NCBI RefSeq assembly: GCF_014192375.1
Contig: NZ_JACHXV010000006.1
Span: forward strand, 62,001 to 126,000
Source of the DNA: Endobacter medicaginis
Lineage (GTDB): Bacteria; Pseudomonadota; Alphaproteobacteria; Acetobacterales; Acetobacteraceae
Reading direction: 5' to 3'
Length of the DNA stretch: 64,000 nt
Made by a program: the position numbers and the translations under genes. Under the pieces are notes generated by a model that saw only the letters and a list, made by a program, of their open reading frames with translations, was not told the DNA's origin and did not search any database. How positions within the stretch are numbered: the first letter of the stretch is position 1; the number at the start of each line of letters is the position of its first letter. Below, piece by piece: positions 56,978 to 64,000 of this stretch.

Positions 56978-57490
56978 TCAGCGATGCGTCGGCGGCAGCC
57001 CGGCCCCGAGGGCGTGGTAGAGCGGCACGGTGGCGGGGGCGGCGCGCATCACCGCCGCCCGCTCGACCCAGGCCGCGACCAGCAATCCGACCACCAGCAG
57101 AACCGAGACCGTCCAGCCGACCCACACCGCCCGTCCGGCCGGCGGACGATCCTCTCCGGGGACCGCCAGCGGCGGCAGCGCACGATCGAAACTCGAGGGC
57201 TGCGGCGCTGCCGGCCCGACCTCGGCGGACGTCGCCTCAGGCTGCTCGATCCCGGACCCGTCGATCCGGGCATCCGCAGGCGCCGCGGCGAGGCTGGCAG
57301 GAGTCGCGGCGAGGATCGGTGACGCCGCTCCGGGCGCGGCCTCTCCGGACGCGGCCGCCTTGGGCGGCAGTTCGCGCCAGACATGCCCGCATTCCGCACA
57401 GCGCAGCGAACGCCCATGCGGCGACAGCGCCGCGACGAGGTCGGACGGCAGCTCGTAGAGGGTCAGGCAGGAGGGACAGGTCACACGCAT
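56978..57490 (-). CDS. MJ0042-type zinc-ribbon membrane protein
   Basis: 170 residues. The N-terminal zinc ribbon has CPSCLTLYELP and RCAECGHVW (two CxxC pairs, about residues 5-37). A disordered Ala/Pro-rich linker of about 80 residues follows, then one membrane helix (VGWTVSVLLVVGLLVAAWVE) and a short tail. This is the standard neighbour, divergent from ftsE, in many Alphaproteobacteria, usually shorter than the DUF3426-containing relatives. Function unknown; a link to division or envelope sensing is suggested only by conserved position. Confidence 0.85.
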   Translation of the reverse strand: MRVTCPSCLTLYELPSDLVAALSPHGRSLRCAECGHVWRELPPKAAASGEAAPGAASPILAATPASLAAAPADARIDGSGIEQPEATSAEVGPAAPQPSSFDRALPPLAVPGEDRPPAGRAVWVGWTVSVLLVVGLLVAAWVERAAVMRAAPATVPLYHALGAGLPPTHR

Positions 57491-57598
57491 GCGGATTGTT
57501 TCCCGTTACGACACCGCACGTCGCTTGAACAGGGCGCCACCGGAACAACCGGACGCGGCGAGTTCCGGTTCGCCCGCCGTCATGGCAGGATGGGTGCG

Positions 57599-58276
57599 AT
57601 GATTCGCCTGCACCATGTCGGTCTCGATCGCGCCGGCGGCAGCCGTTCGGCGCTGCTCGACGACATCTCGCTCGAGATCGGCGCCGGCGCGTTCCGCTGG
57701 CTGCTGGGACCGTCGGGTGCCGGCAAGACCAGCCTGCTGCGGGTGATCGGCATGGGCGAGCGGCCGACGCGCGGGCAGGTCAGCCTGTTCGGCGCCGATA
57801 CCCAGGCGGCGCGCCGCCGTTCCGGTCGCGGCCTGACGCCGAAGCTGCGCCGCCGGATCGGGGTGGTGTATCAGGATTTCCGCCTGCTGCCGGAGCTGAC
57901 GCTGTTCGACAACGTGGCGCTGCCGCTGCGCCTCGCGCGGCGTCGCGAGTCGGAGCTGGTGACGCAGGCGCGCGACATGCTGGCCTGGCTGGGCCTGGGC
58001 GACCGGCTCGACGCGCTGCCGCGGCAGCTCTCCGGCGGCGAGCAGCAGCGCGCGGCGATCGCCCGCGCCGTGGTCGGCCGCCCGGCCCTCCTGCTGGCCG
58101 ACGAGCCGACCGGCAATCTCGACGACGCGCAGGCGGCACGCGTGCTGCAACTTTTCGTCGAACTGCACCGCGCCGGCTCGACGGTGGTGGTCGCCACCCA
58201 CAACACCGCCCTGGTGCAGGCCTTTGCCGCTCCGGCGATCCGGCTGGCCGCCGGACGGCTGGTGGGGCATGGCTGA
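57599..58276 (+). CDS. ftsE: Cell-division ATP-binding protein FtsE
   Basis: 225-residue ABC ATPase: Walker [10 protein letters not shown] (about residue 38), Q-loop [13 protein letters not shown], signature [14 protein letters not shown], Walker [13 protein letters not shown], and H-loop VATHN. With FtsX it couples septal ring state to peptidoglycan hydrolase activation. ATG 57599 is preferred (AGGA eight bases upstream) over the ATG at 57590. The stop overlaps the ftsX start by 8 bases. Confidence 0.94.
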   Translation: MIRLHHVGLDRAGGSRSALLDDISLEIGAGAFRWLLGPSGAGKTSLLRVIGMGERPTRGQVSLFGADTQAARRRSGRGLTPKLRRRIGVVYQDFRLLPELTLFDNVALPLRLARRRESELVTQARDMLAWLGLGDRLDALPRQLSGGEQQRAAIARAVVGRPALLLADEPTGNLDDAQAARVLQLFVELHRAGSTVVVATHNTALVQAFAAPAIRLAAGRLVGHG

Positions 58277-59240
58277 GCGGCCCGTCACCCGCCTGCGCGC
58301 CGACCGGCTCGGGCTGGGCCGGGCCCTTGGCTCGCGGCTGCTGCCCGCGCTGGTGGCGGCGATGACCTTTCTCGCCGCCCTCGCTCTGGCCGGGATGGTC
58401 GGCGCCTCGCAGCTCGCCGGGCGCTGGCAGGACGGGGCCGGCACGCTGGTCACGGTACAGGTGCCGCAACCCGGCGAGGCCGCCGCCGGCGGTGCGGGCG
58501 GCCGGCTCGACCGGGTCGAGGCCCTGCTGGACGGCGACGCGCGGATCGCAGCACATCACCGGCTCGACGATACCGAGCTCCAGCACCTGCTCGAGCCCTG
58601 GCTGGGTGACGGGACGAAGCTGGACACGTTGCCGCTGCCGGCGGTGGTGCAGGTGCGGCTGCGGGCGGATGACGCCGCAGCCGGGCTGCCGCCTGGCCTG
58701 TCGGCGGCGATCGCCAATGCCGCACCCGGCACGCTGGTCGAGGCGAACGGCGTGTGGGGCGTGCGTCTGGCGCGCCTGGCCGCCAGCCTGCAGGCCTGTG
58801 CAGCCCTGGCCCTGCTGCTGGTCGGGCTGGTGGCGGCCGGCGTGATCGCGGTCGCGGCACGCGCCTCGCTGGGTGCGAAGCGCCAGACGGTGGAGATCGT
58901 GCACGGGCTCGGCGCCGCGCCGGGCGATATCGCCGGGCGCTTCGCGCGTCGCGCGAGCGTGCTGTGCGCGATCGGCGGGGTGGCGGGCAGCCTCGCCGCG
59001 CTGCCGGTGCTGGTCGCGCTCGCACGGTTGGCCGCACCGTTCTCCGCGTTGCCGAAGGAGGCGGACGATGCGCTGGTCGCCGCATGGCAGGCGCGCCTGC
59101 CGGCCGCGGTCGTCACGGCCCTGCGCGACAGCCTGCCGTCAGCCCTGTGGCGGGCGATACCCGCCCTGCCGCTCGGCGCGACCGCGATCGGCTGGGCGGC
59201 GACGCAGGCGACGGTGCGGGCATGGCTGCGACGGCTGTGA
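58269..59240 (+). CDS. ftsX: Cell-division permease FtsX
   Basis: 323-residue membrane protein with the FtsX layout: cytosolic N-terminus, TM1 ([21 protein letters not shown]), a periplasmic domain of about 120 residues, and three C-terminal helices. [25 protein letters not shown] matches the conserved FtsX coupling loop. Sequence similarity in the periplasmic part is low, as usual. Identity rests on the pattern and on overlapping ftsE. Confidence 0.9.
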   Translation: MAERPVTRLRADRLGLGRALGSRLLPALVAAMTFLAALALAGMVGASQLAGRWQDGAGTLVTVQVPQPGEAAAGGAGGRLDRVEALLDGDARIAAHHRLDDTELQHLLEPWLGDGTKLDTLPLPAVVQVRLRADDAAAGLPPGLSAAIANAAPGTLVEANGVWGVRLARLAASLQACAALALLLVGLVAAGVIAVAARASLGAKRQTVEIVHGLGAAPGDIAGRFARRASVLCAIGGVAGSLAALPVLVALARLAAPFSALPKEADDALVAAWQARLPAAVVTALRDSLPSALWRAIPALPLGATAIGWAATQATVRAWLRRL

Positions 59241-59247
59241 GGCGCCC

Positions 59248-59859
59248 GTGAGGCCGAATGTCGCGCGCGGGGCGGCGCTGCTGTGCGTGCTGGCCGGGCT
59301 CGCCATGGCGGGCGGCTTCGCCTGGTTCGCCCATGGCGCCCTGCGCACCCCGCCCCGCCCAGCCCAGGCGCCGCAGGCCGACGGGCTGGTGGTGCTCACC
59401 GGCGGTGCGGGGCGCATCGAGGCGGCGATGACGCTGCTGATCGGCGGTCATGCCCGGCTGCTGCTGATTTCCGGGGTCAGGCCGGGGGTGGATCTGGCCG
59501 AGCTGATGCCGCCGTCGCTGGCGTTGAACCGCGCGGCCCTGGCGCGTCTGGCGCCGCGCATCACCCTCGGCCACACCGCGACCGACACGGTGGGCAATGC
59601 GCGCGAGACCGCCGCCTGGGCGCGGATGAACGACCTGCACAGTCTCGTGGTGGTCACCGCCGCCTATCACCTGCAGCGCGCGCTGAGCGAGATCGGCCGC
59701 GCGCTGCCCGATGTGCGGCTGACCGGCTGGCCGGTCACGCCGCCTGCCCTGCAGCGGCCGCTCTCGCTGCACGGATGGTGGCTGCTCGCACGTGAATACG
59801 CCAAGTTTCTCGTCGTCAGCGCCGGGCTGCGCGGGACGCATCTGCGGGAGATGGGCTAA
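59248..59859 (+). CDS. YdcF/ElyC-family (DUF218) envelope protein
   Basis: 203 residues: one N-terminal membrane helix (GAALLCVLAGLAMAGGFAWF), then the DUF218 domain with GLVVLTGGAGRIEAAM, LLLISGVRPGVD, TDTVGNARETAAWAR and VVVTAAYHLQRALSEI. Located after ftsX in many Alphaproteobacteria. A role in cell-envelope or lipid-carrier maintenance is assumed from ElyC. Start GTG 59248, seven bases after the ftsX stop. Confidence 0.88.
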   Translation: MRPNVARGAALLCVLAGLAMAGGFAWFAHGALRTPPRPAQAPQADGLVVLTGGAGRIEAAMTLLIGGHARLLLISGVRPGVDLAELMPPSLALNRAALARLAPRITLGHTATDTVGNARETAAWARMNDLHSLVVVTAAYHLQRALSEIGRALPDVRLTGWPVTPPALQRPLSLHGWWLLAREYAKFLVVSAGLRGTHLREMG

Positions 59860-59868
59860 GGTGCGACC

Positions 59869-60612
59869 ATGAGCGCTGTGCGCGAGGAACTGCACGCCCT
59901 GGTATTCGACGTGTTCGGCACGCTGGTCGACTGGCGGGCCGGGGTGGCGCGCGACGCGGCGCCGTTCCTCAAGCGCCATGGCGGCCGGACCGGCGGAGGC
60001 GCGGCCGATGCGCACGCCTTCGCCGATGCCTGGCGACGCCGCTACGTCCCGTCGATGCGCGAGGTCATCGACGGGCGCCGGCCCTTCACCCGGCTCGACA
60101 TCCTGCACCGCGAGAACCTGCTCGCCGTGCTGCCGGAATTCGGCATCGATCCGCAATCGGTCAGCGCAGGGGCTCTCGATGCGCTCAACCTTGCCTGGCA
60201 CCGGCTCGATACGTGGCCCGACGTGGCCCCCGCCCTCGCGCGGCTGCACGAGCGCTTCGTGCTCGCACCGCTCTCGAACGGGTCGATCCGCCTGCTGGTC
60301 GACCTCGCGCGGCGCAACGCGATGCCGTGGGATGCGATCCTCGGTGCCGAGATCGCCCGCACCTACAAGCCGGCGCCCGAGGCCTACCTGCGTTCGGTGG
60401 AGGCGCTGGACCTGCGTCCGCAGCAGGTCTGCATGGTGGCGGCCCATAACGCGGACCTCGCCGCGGCCCGTCGCTGCGGCCTGCGCACCGCGCTGGTCCT
60501 GCGGCCGACCGAGCACGGACCACGCCAGACAGGCGACCTCGTCGCCAGCGCGGACTGGGATTTCGTCGCGCCCGATCTCGGCCGGCTCGCGGAGCTGCTG
60601 CTGGCGGACTGA
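59869..60612 (+). CDS. HAD-type hydrolase (2-haloacid dehalogenase type II-like)
   Basis: 247-residue haloacid dehalogenase superfamily enzyme: nucleophile D14 in VFDVFGTLVDW, SNGS (motif II), lysine in RTYKPAPEAYLRS (motif III), and VAAHNADLAAARRCG (motif IV). The order is that of L-2-haloacid dehalogenases, but many such proteins are phosphatases; the substrate cannot be told. Inserted between the YdcF and PlsC genes, same strand, nine bases after the former. Confidence 0.88.
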   Translation: MSAVREELHALVFDVFGTLVDWRAGVARDAAPFLKRHGGRTGGGAADAHAFADAWRRRYVPSMREVIDGRRPFTRLDILHRENLLAVLPEFGIDPQSVSAGALDALNLAWHRLDTWPDVAPALARLHERFVLAPLSNGSIRLLVDLARRNAMPWDAILGAEIARTYKPAPEAYLRSVEALDLRPQQVCMVAAHNADLAAARRCGLRTALVLRPTEHGPRQTGDLVASADWDFVAPDLGRLAELLLAD

Positions 60613-60661
60613 TCGGGCGGGCCATCCTGACGGCGACGCAATGATTGTCTAGACAGGAGCG

Positions 60662-61402
60662 ATGCAGAGCACGCGCCGCTTCCCCAACCTCCTCCGTGCC
60701 ATCGCCTTCGATCTGTGGTTCGTCGTGCTCACCATCGCCCTGGGCGTCATCGGACTGTTCGTTCGGGGCTTCGCCCGCCATCGCTCGGCCGATCTGGCGC
60801 GGCTGTGGATCAGGCTGACCCTGGCCGGACTGCGGACGATCGCCGGCATCTCCTGGGTGGTGGAGGGGCGTGAGAACCTCGAGGCCCATCGCGGCCGGCC
60901 GGTGCTGATCGCCAGCCAGCACCGCTCCGCCTTCGATACGCTGGTCTGGTTCCTGATCCTCGACCATCCGGCCTATGTGATGAAGCAGGAACTCAGGAAG
61001 ATTCCGCTGGTGGGGCCATTGCTGGAGCCGGCCGGAATGATCCCGGTGGACCGCTCGGCGGGTGCTGCGGCCCTGCGCGGTCTGCTGGCTGCCGCCGAGG
61101 CCGCGGTCGCGACGGGACACAGCCCGATCATCTTTCCCGAAGGCACCCGCGTGCCTGCCGGCCACGTGGCGAAGCTGCAACCCGGGGTCGCGGCTCTGGC
61201 GGCGCATCTGGCGATCCCGGTGTTGCCGGTCGCGACCGATTCCGGTCGGCACTGGGGCCTCGGCTGGTTCGACAAGCGTCCCGGCACGATCCACATCGCG
61301 ATCGGCCCGGCCCTGCCCGGCGACCTGCGCCGTCGGCCATTGCTCGACGCGATCGAGACCGCCTGGCAGAGCGGCCAGACTCGCCTCGAACCCGGTGCAT
61401 GA
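60662..61402 (+). CDS. 1-acyl-sn-glycerol-3-phosphate acyltransferase (PlsC-like)
   Basis: 246-residue membrane-associated lysophospholipid acyltransferase. An N-terminal hydrophobic helix precedes the HX4D catalytic site QHRSAFDT (about residue 85). The second motif is GMIPVDRS and the third FPEGTRVPAG, then PVLPVATDSG. It makes phosphatidic acid from lysophosphatidic acid. Part of the ftsEX neighbourhood conserved in Alphaproteobacteria. Confidence 0.92.
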   Translation: MQSTRRFPNLLRAIAFDLWFVVLTIALGVIGLFVRGFARHRSADLARLWIRLTLAGLRTIAGISWVVEGRENLEAHRGRPVLIASQHRSAFDTLVWFLILDHPAYVMKQELRKIPLVGPLLEPAGMIPVDRSAGAAALRGLLAAAEAAVATGHSPIIFPEGTRVPAGHVAKLQPGVAALAAHLAIPVLPVATDSGRHWGLGWFDKRPGTIHIAIGPALPGDLRRRPLLDAIETAWQSGQTRLEPGA

Positions 61403-61404
61403 CC

Positions 61405-61413
61405 TGTGGATAA
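61405..61413. promoter_or_regulatory. Isolated DnaA-box match
   Basis: TGTGGATAA is the exact reverse complement of the DnaA box TTATCCACA. A second imperfect match, TGTGGACAT, lies near 61495. The 165-base gap between plsC and the DUF2125 gene also has CCTGTGA. Only one perfect box, so not an origin. Confidence 0.35.
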
Positions 61414-61567
61414 GCCTGTGACTTGTTGCGGTGCGGCATTCGGACAACCGGACTCGCGATCGCCACGCACGCCCGCTCCACGGGCATCCGGAGCCTGTGG
61501 ACATCTCCGGTCCCGGGCATCGGCCGGCTGAGGAAAACCAGCGCCGACAGTCGTTTGCGCACCTGAT

Positions 61568-62641
61568 ATGATGGATTGGATGACCAAGACCCCCCAACCG
61601 CCTGACAAGCCCCGGACCGCAGGGCGGCCGGCCGCGATGCTGCGGTGGATCATTGCGGCGACGGCCGGGCTGCTGGTTGTGATTTCGCTGGCCTGGGTGG
61701 CCGCCGAAACGGCGCTCGACCATGTGCTCGACCGCACCATACCGAGCCTGCATGCGGCCGGTTTCGAGCTGGCGGCCGGCCGTCGCGTGCGCGGTGGCTG
61801 GCCCGGTTCGGCGACGCTTCGGCTCGACGCGGTGCGGCTCGACGGGCCGGTGCGGACAGGAGCCCCCGACGGCACAGTCCACAACCTGACGCTGCATTGG
61901 CGCGCCGAGGCGCTGGTGTTGCAGGCCTCGCTGCTGCATCCGCGCAGCGTGATCCTGATCGCGCGCGGCACGCAGCATGTCAGTCTGGGCGAGCTGCCCG
62001 AGCTGACGTTGTGGGGGGACCGGCTGGCCGCCTATCTGCCCTGGCAGCCACGTCTGCCCATGCCTCTGCCGGTCGAGGCCCGCGCCCTGCATGCGGCACT
62101 CGGCGCCAACGGACCGGACTGGATCACCACCATTGCAGACGCCCGCGGCTCGCTGCTGTTCAGTGGCGGCGGGAACCTCGCGGTCCGGCTCTCGATGCAG
62201 GCGATCACCCTGCCGCAGGCCGGCCAGCATCCGTTCGGTCGCACGATCGAGCGGATGACCATCGCCGCCGCACTGCCGCCCGGCCTCGGTTCGCCCTCCT
62301 GGCCGGGGATGGAACCGCTGCTGCTGCAGGATCTCACGGTCGAATGGTCGGCGCTGCACCTGCGGCTGCGCGGCAGCGTCCATCCGATGCCGCCCGGCGG
62401 CCCGTTTCCGGTCGGGCAGTTCTCGCTGTCGGTGCACGGCGTACGTGCGGCCCTGCGGGCGGCGGCCGGCGATGGCGACCTCTCGCGGGGCGAGGCGATG
62501 GCGCTCAACGGCCTTGCCGGCCTGCTCGAACAGGCCCATGACGGCGGCGCGGTCGACACCGACACGCTGCACGACCTGCCGGTTCTGCTGCACGACAACG
62601 TGCTGTGGCTGGGTACGGTCCCGCTGTGGCGGCTGGGCTAG
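61568..62641 (+). CDS. DUF2125 family protein
   Basis: 357-residue protein with an N-terminal membrane anchor (WIIAATAGLLVVISLAWVAAE, residues 28-48) and a large periplasmic part with repeated beta strands, such as GWPGSATLRLDAVRL and LTVEWSALHLRLRG. This matches DUF2125, seen mainly in Alphaproteobacteria near ftsEX and plsC. Function unknown. ATG 61568 or the next one or two Met codons may be the start. Confidence 0.85.
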   Translation: MMDWMTKTPQPPDKPRTAGRPAAMLRWIIAATAGLLVVISLAWVAAETALDHVLDRTIPSLHAAGFELAAGRRVRGGWPGSATLRLDAVRLDGPVRTGAPDGTVHNLTLHWRAEALVLQASLLHPRSVILIARGTQHVSLGELPELTLWGDRLAAYLPWQPRLPMPLPVEARALHAALGANGPDWITTIADARGSLLFSGGGNLAVRLSMQAITLPQAGQHPFGRTIERMTIAAALPPGLGSPSWPGMEPLLLQDLTVEWSALHLRLRGSVHPMPPGGPFPVGQFSLSVHGVRAALRAAAGDGDLSRGEAMALNGLAGLLEQAHDGGAVDTDTLHDLPVLLHDNVLWLGTVPLWRLG

Positions 62642-62654
62642 CCCGGCACGGGCC

Positions 62655-63314
62655 TCATTTCGCGGCGCGCGAGCGGCGGGCCGGTTTTGCCGCCGCCTCG
62701 CGGCGCCCGGCGAGCTCGCGGCGCAGCTCGGCCACCTCGGCGCGGAGTGCCGAGAGTTCGCCGCCAACTTCCGCCACCGGCACCACCGCCACGTCCGGCG
62801 CCTCGCTTGCGTCCGGCACGCGATAGAACGGCGCGAACAGGGTCATCGCGCGATCCATCATCTCGAGGTTCTGCCGACCGACCTCCTGCATGCCCGTGGT
62901 GATCGCCGGGGAGAGGTTCTTCGACACTTCCGGCGACAGCAGCGTCTCCATCGTGCGCTGCACCGTGCTGCGGAGCTGGACCTGCTGGTTGGCGAAGTCG
63001 CTCATCATGCGTTCGAGATAGTCGGGCACCACGCCCTGCATGCGATCGCCGTAATAAGCGATGAGCTGGCGCAGAAAGGCCAGCGGTAGCATGTTGCGCC
63101 CGCGGGTCTCCTCCTCGACGATGATCTGCGTCAGCACCGCGCGGGTGATGTCGTCGCCGGTCTTGGCGTCGAGCACCACGAATTCGCGCCCGGCGCGTAC
63201 CATCTCGGCCAGCGAGTCGAGCGTGATGTAGACCGAAGCCTCCGTATCGTAGAGGCGCCGGTTGGCGTATTTCTTGATGACGATCGGCAGGCGTGGGGGG
63301 TCGTTGTCAGCCAA
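62655..63314 (-). CDS. phaR: Polyhydroxyalkanoate synthesis repressor PhaR
   Basis: 219-residue DNA-binding regulator of phasin and PHA granule genes. The N-terminal PHB/PHA accumulation DNA-binding domain (IVIKKYANRRLYDTEASVYITLDSLAEMV) is followed by PHB_acc domains with ITRAVLTQIIVEEETRG and FLRQLIAYYG. The C-terminal part is helical, ending in an Arg/Lys/Ala-rich tail. The start is TTG 63314, or an alternative downstream. Divergent from the alcohol dehydrogenase gene. Confidence 0.93.
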   Translation of the reverse strand: MADNDPPRLPIVIKKYANRRLYDTEASVYITLDSLAEMVRAGREFVVLDAKTGDDITRAVLTQIIVEEETRGRNMLPLAFLRQLIAYYGDRMQGVVPDYLERMMSDFANQQVQLRSTVQRTMETLLSPEVSKNLSPAITTGMQEVGRQNLEMMDRAMTLFAPFYRVPDASEAPDVAVVPVAEVGGELSALRAEVAELRRELAGRREAAAKPARRSRAAK

Positions 63315-63405
63315 GCGCTCTCGGGTCCCACCTTGTTCGTCGGATCGGTTTGCCTAGCATGCGAGCGGCTCCTGCGTCCATCGAAGGCGGTCGGATCGCG
63401 CCGAC

Positions 63406-63436
63406 TTGAGGGCTCCGGGGCGGGACCCCATATATG
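63406..63436 (+). promoter_or_regulatory. Weak promoter candidate for the alcohol dehydrogenase gene
   Basis: TTGAGG (63406-63411) and TATATG (63431-63436), 19 bases apart, so spacing is poor; the ribosome site TGAGG follows near 63455. Only a candidate. Confidence 0.3.
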
Positions 63437-63467
63437 ACCGGTCCCATGACAAACTGAGGCCATCCGC

Positions 63468-64000
63468 ATGCTCTCCTGCACCGCCTATGCCGCGTCCGCC
63501 GCCGACGCGAAATTCGCGCCCTTCACCTTCGAGCGCCGCGATCCCGGCCCGAGGGACGTGGCGATCGACATCCAGTATTGCGGGGTCTGTCATTCCGACC
63601 TGCACACCGCGCGCGGCGAATGGCACGGCACCACCTACCCGTGCGTGCCCGGCCACGAGATCGTCGGCACGGTGCGCGAGATCGGCTCGGAGGTGACCAG
63701 GTTCGCCGTCGGCGACCGGGTCGGCGTCGGCTGCATGGTCGATTCCTGTCGCAGCTGCGAGGCCTGCCGGGACGGGCTGGAGCAGTACTGCATCGGGCCG
63801 GCCACCTTCACCTACAATTCGCCCGACAAGGTCAGCGGCGGCAACACCTATGGCGGCTATTCGCAGCACATCACCGTGGACCAGGATTTCGTCGTCCGCA
63901 TCAGCCATGACGGCGATCTCGCCGCCGTCGCACCGCTGCTGTGCGCCGGCATCACCACCTATTCGCCGCTGGCGCACTGGAAGGTGGGGCCGGGGCAGAA
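63468..64000 (+). CDS. Zinc-dependent alcohol/aldehyde dehydrogenase (3' end outside window)
   Basis: First 177 codons of a medium-chain NAD(P)-dependent alcohol dehydrogenase of the cinnamyl-alcohol/YahK type. Catalytic zinc ligands in YCGVCHSDLH and PGHEIVG. Structural zinc site with four Cys in CRSCEACRDGLEQYC. TYNSPDKVSGGNTYGGYSQHI and PLLCAGITTYSPL are conserved in this subgroup. The cofactor-binding GLGGLGH motif falls beyond the edge. ATG 63468 with TGAGG upstream. Confidence 0.9.
   Translation, partial: MLSCTAYAASAADAKFAPFTFERRDPGPRDVAIDIQYCGVCHSDLHTARGEWHGTTYPCVPGHEIVGTVREIGSEVTRFAVGDRVGVGCMVDSCRSCEACRDGLEQYCIGPATFTYNSPDKVSGGNTYGGYSQHITVDQDFVVRISHDGDLAAVAPLLCAGITTYSPLAHWKVGPGQ

Noticed and set aside
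61403-61567. Replication origin
   Set aside because: Only one perfect DnaA box, no A/T-rich unwinding region, and no origin-type neighbours (dnaA, hemE, parAB).

Overview
The window is GC-rich, tightly packed chromosomal DNA (my impression is close to 70 % G+C; not computed) from an alphaproteobacterium. The best guess is Acetobacteraceae or a related Rhodospirillales lineage. The clues are the ftsE-ftsX-YdcF-(HAD)-plsC-DUF2125 order with a divergent MJ0042 zinc-ribbon gene, PhaR, a serine palmitoyltransferase with a dedicated acyl carrier protein, and an AarF-type kinase with the KxAQ motif. About 57 protein genes are supported. I found no tRNA, rRNA, insertion sequence, prophage or CRISPR array. 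Genes often overlap: 1-4 base stop/start overlaps (TGATG, ATGA, GTGA, TTGA) inside operons, and several convergent pairs overlap at their 3' ends.

0-6.9 kb: a cut FKBP isomerase, a TauD-type dioxygenase, a LysR regulator and MFS transporter whose start codons share one CATG, a cation/H+ antiporter with a cytosolic nucleotide-binding-type domain, a GNAT enzyme and an extensin-like protein. 6.8-15.1 kb: a DUF969-DUF979 membrane pair divergent from a fused 5-oxoprolinase/hydantoinase, then a PhoD-type phosphatase and a cardiolipin synthase. 15.1-18.9 kb: an RsmB-like rRNA methyltransferase, guaB with a readable promoter, and a ClpP-like protease subunit. 18.9-25.2 kb: a translationally coupled signalling operon of a CHASE3/GAF hybrid kinase with three receivers, CheR, receiver-less CheB, and a receiver-kinase, preceded by a small membrane protein. 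25.3-36 kb: three envelope/secreted proteins, an AarF-type kinase, oligoendopeptidase F, a ferritin-like protein, a GGDEF-EAL protein and a PiT phosphate transporter.

36-57 kb is devoted to lipids and the envelope. First come a diacylglycerol-kinase-like enzyme, an LpxH-like phosphatase, a GT4 glycosyltransferase, a small membrane protein and a lipoprotein. A block of intergenic repeats (39.9-40.4 kb) separates these from a larger group: fatty acyl-AMP ligase, nucleotidyltransferase, membrane hydroxylase, flippase, pyruvate:quinone oxidoreductase (poxB), a CDP-glycerol glycerophosphotransferase-like enzyme, a GT4 enzyme in an operon with LptF and LptG, a DUF2141 protein, a metallophosphoesterase, a second lipid kinase, a Tam41-like nucleotidyltransferase, serine palmitoyltransferase and an acyl carrier protein. 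I read most of this as a locus for making, phosphorylating or decorating, and exporting a sphingolipid (ceramide-type) membrane lipid. The LptFG-GT operon and the lipid-kinase/Tam41-like pair are the parts most likely to be undescribed.

57-64 kb: the conserved ftsEX neighbourhood with lysophospholipid acyltransferase and DUF2125, the PHA-synthesis repressor phaR, and the first half of a zinc alcohol dehydrogenase cut by the window end.
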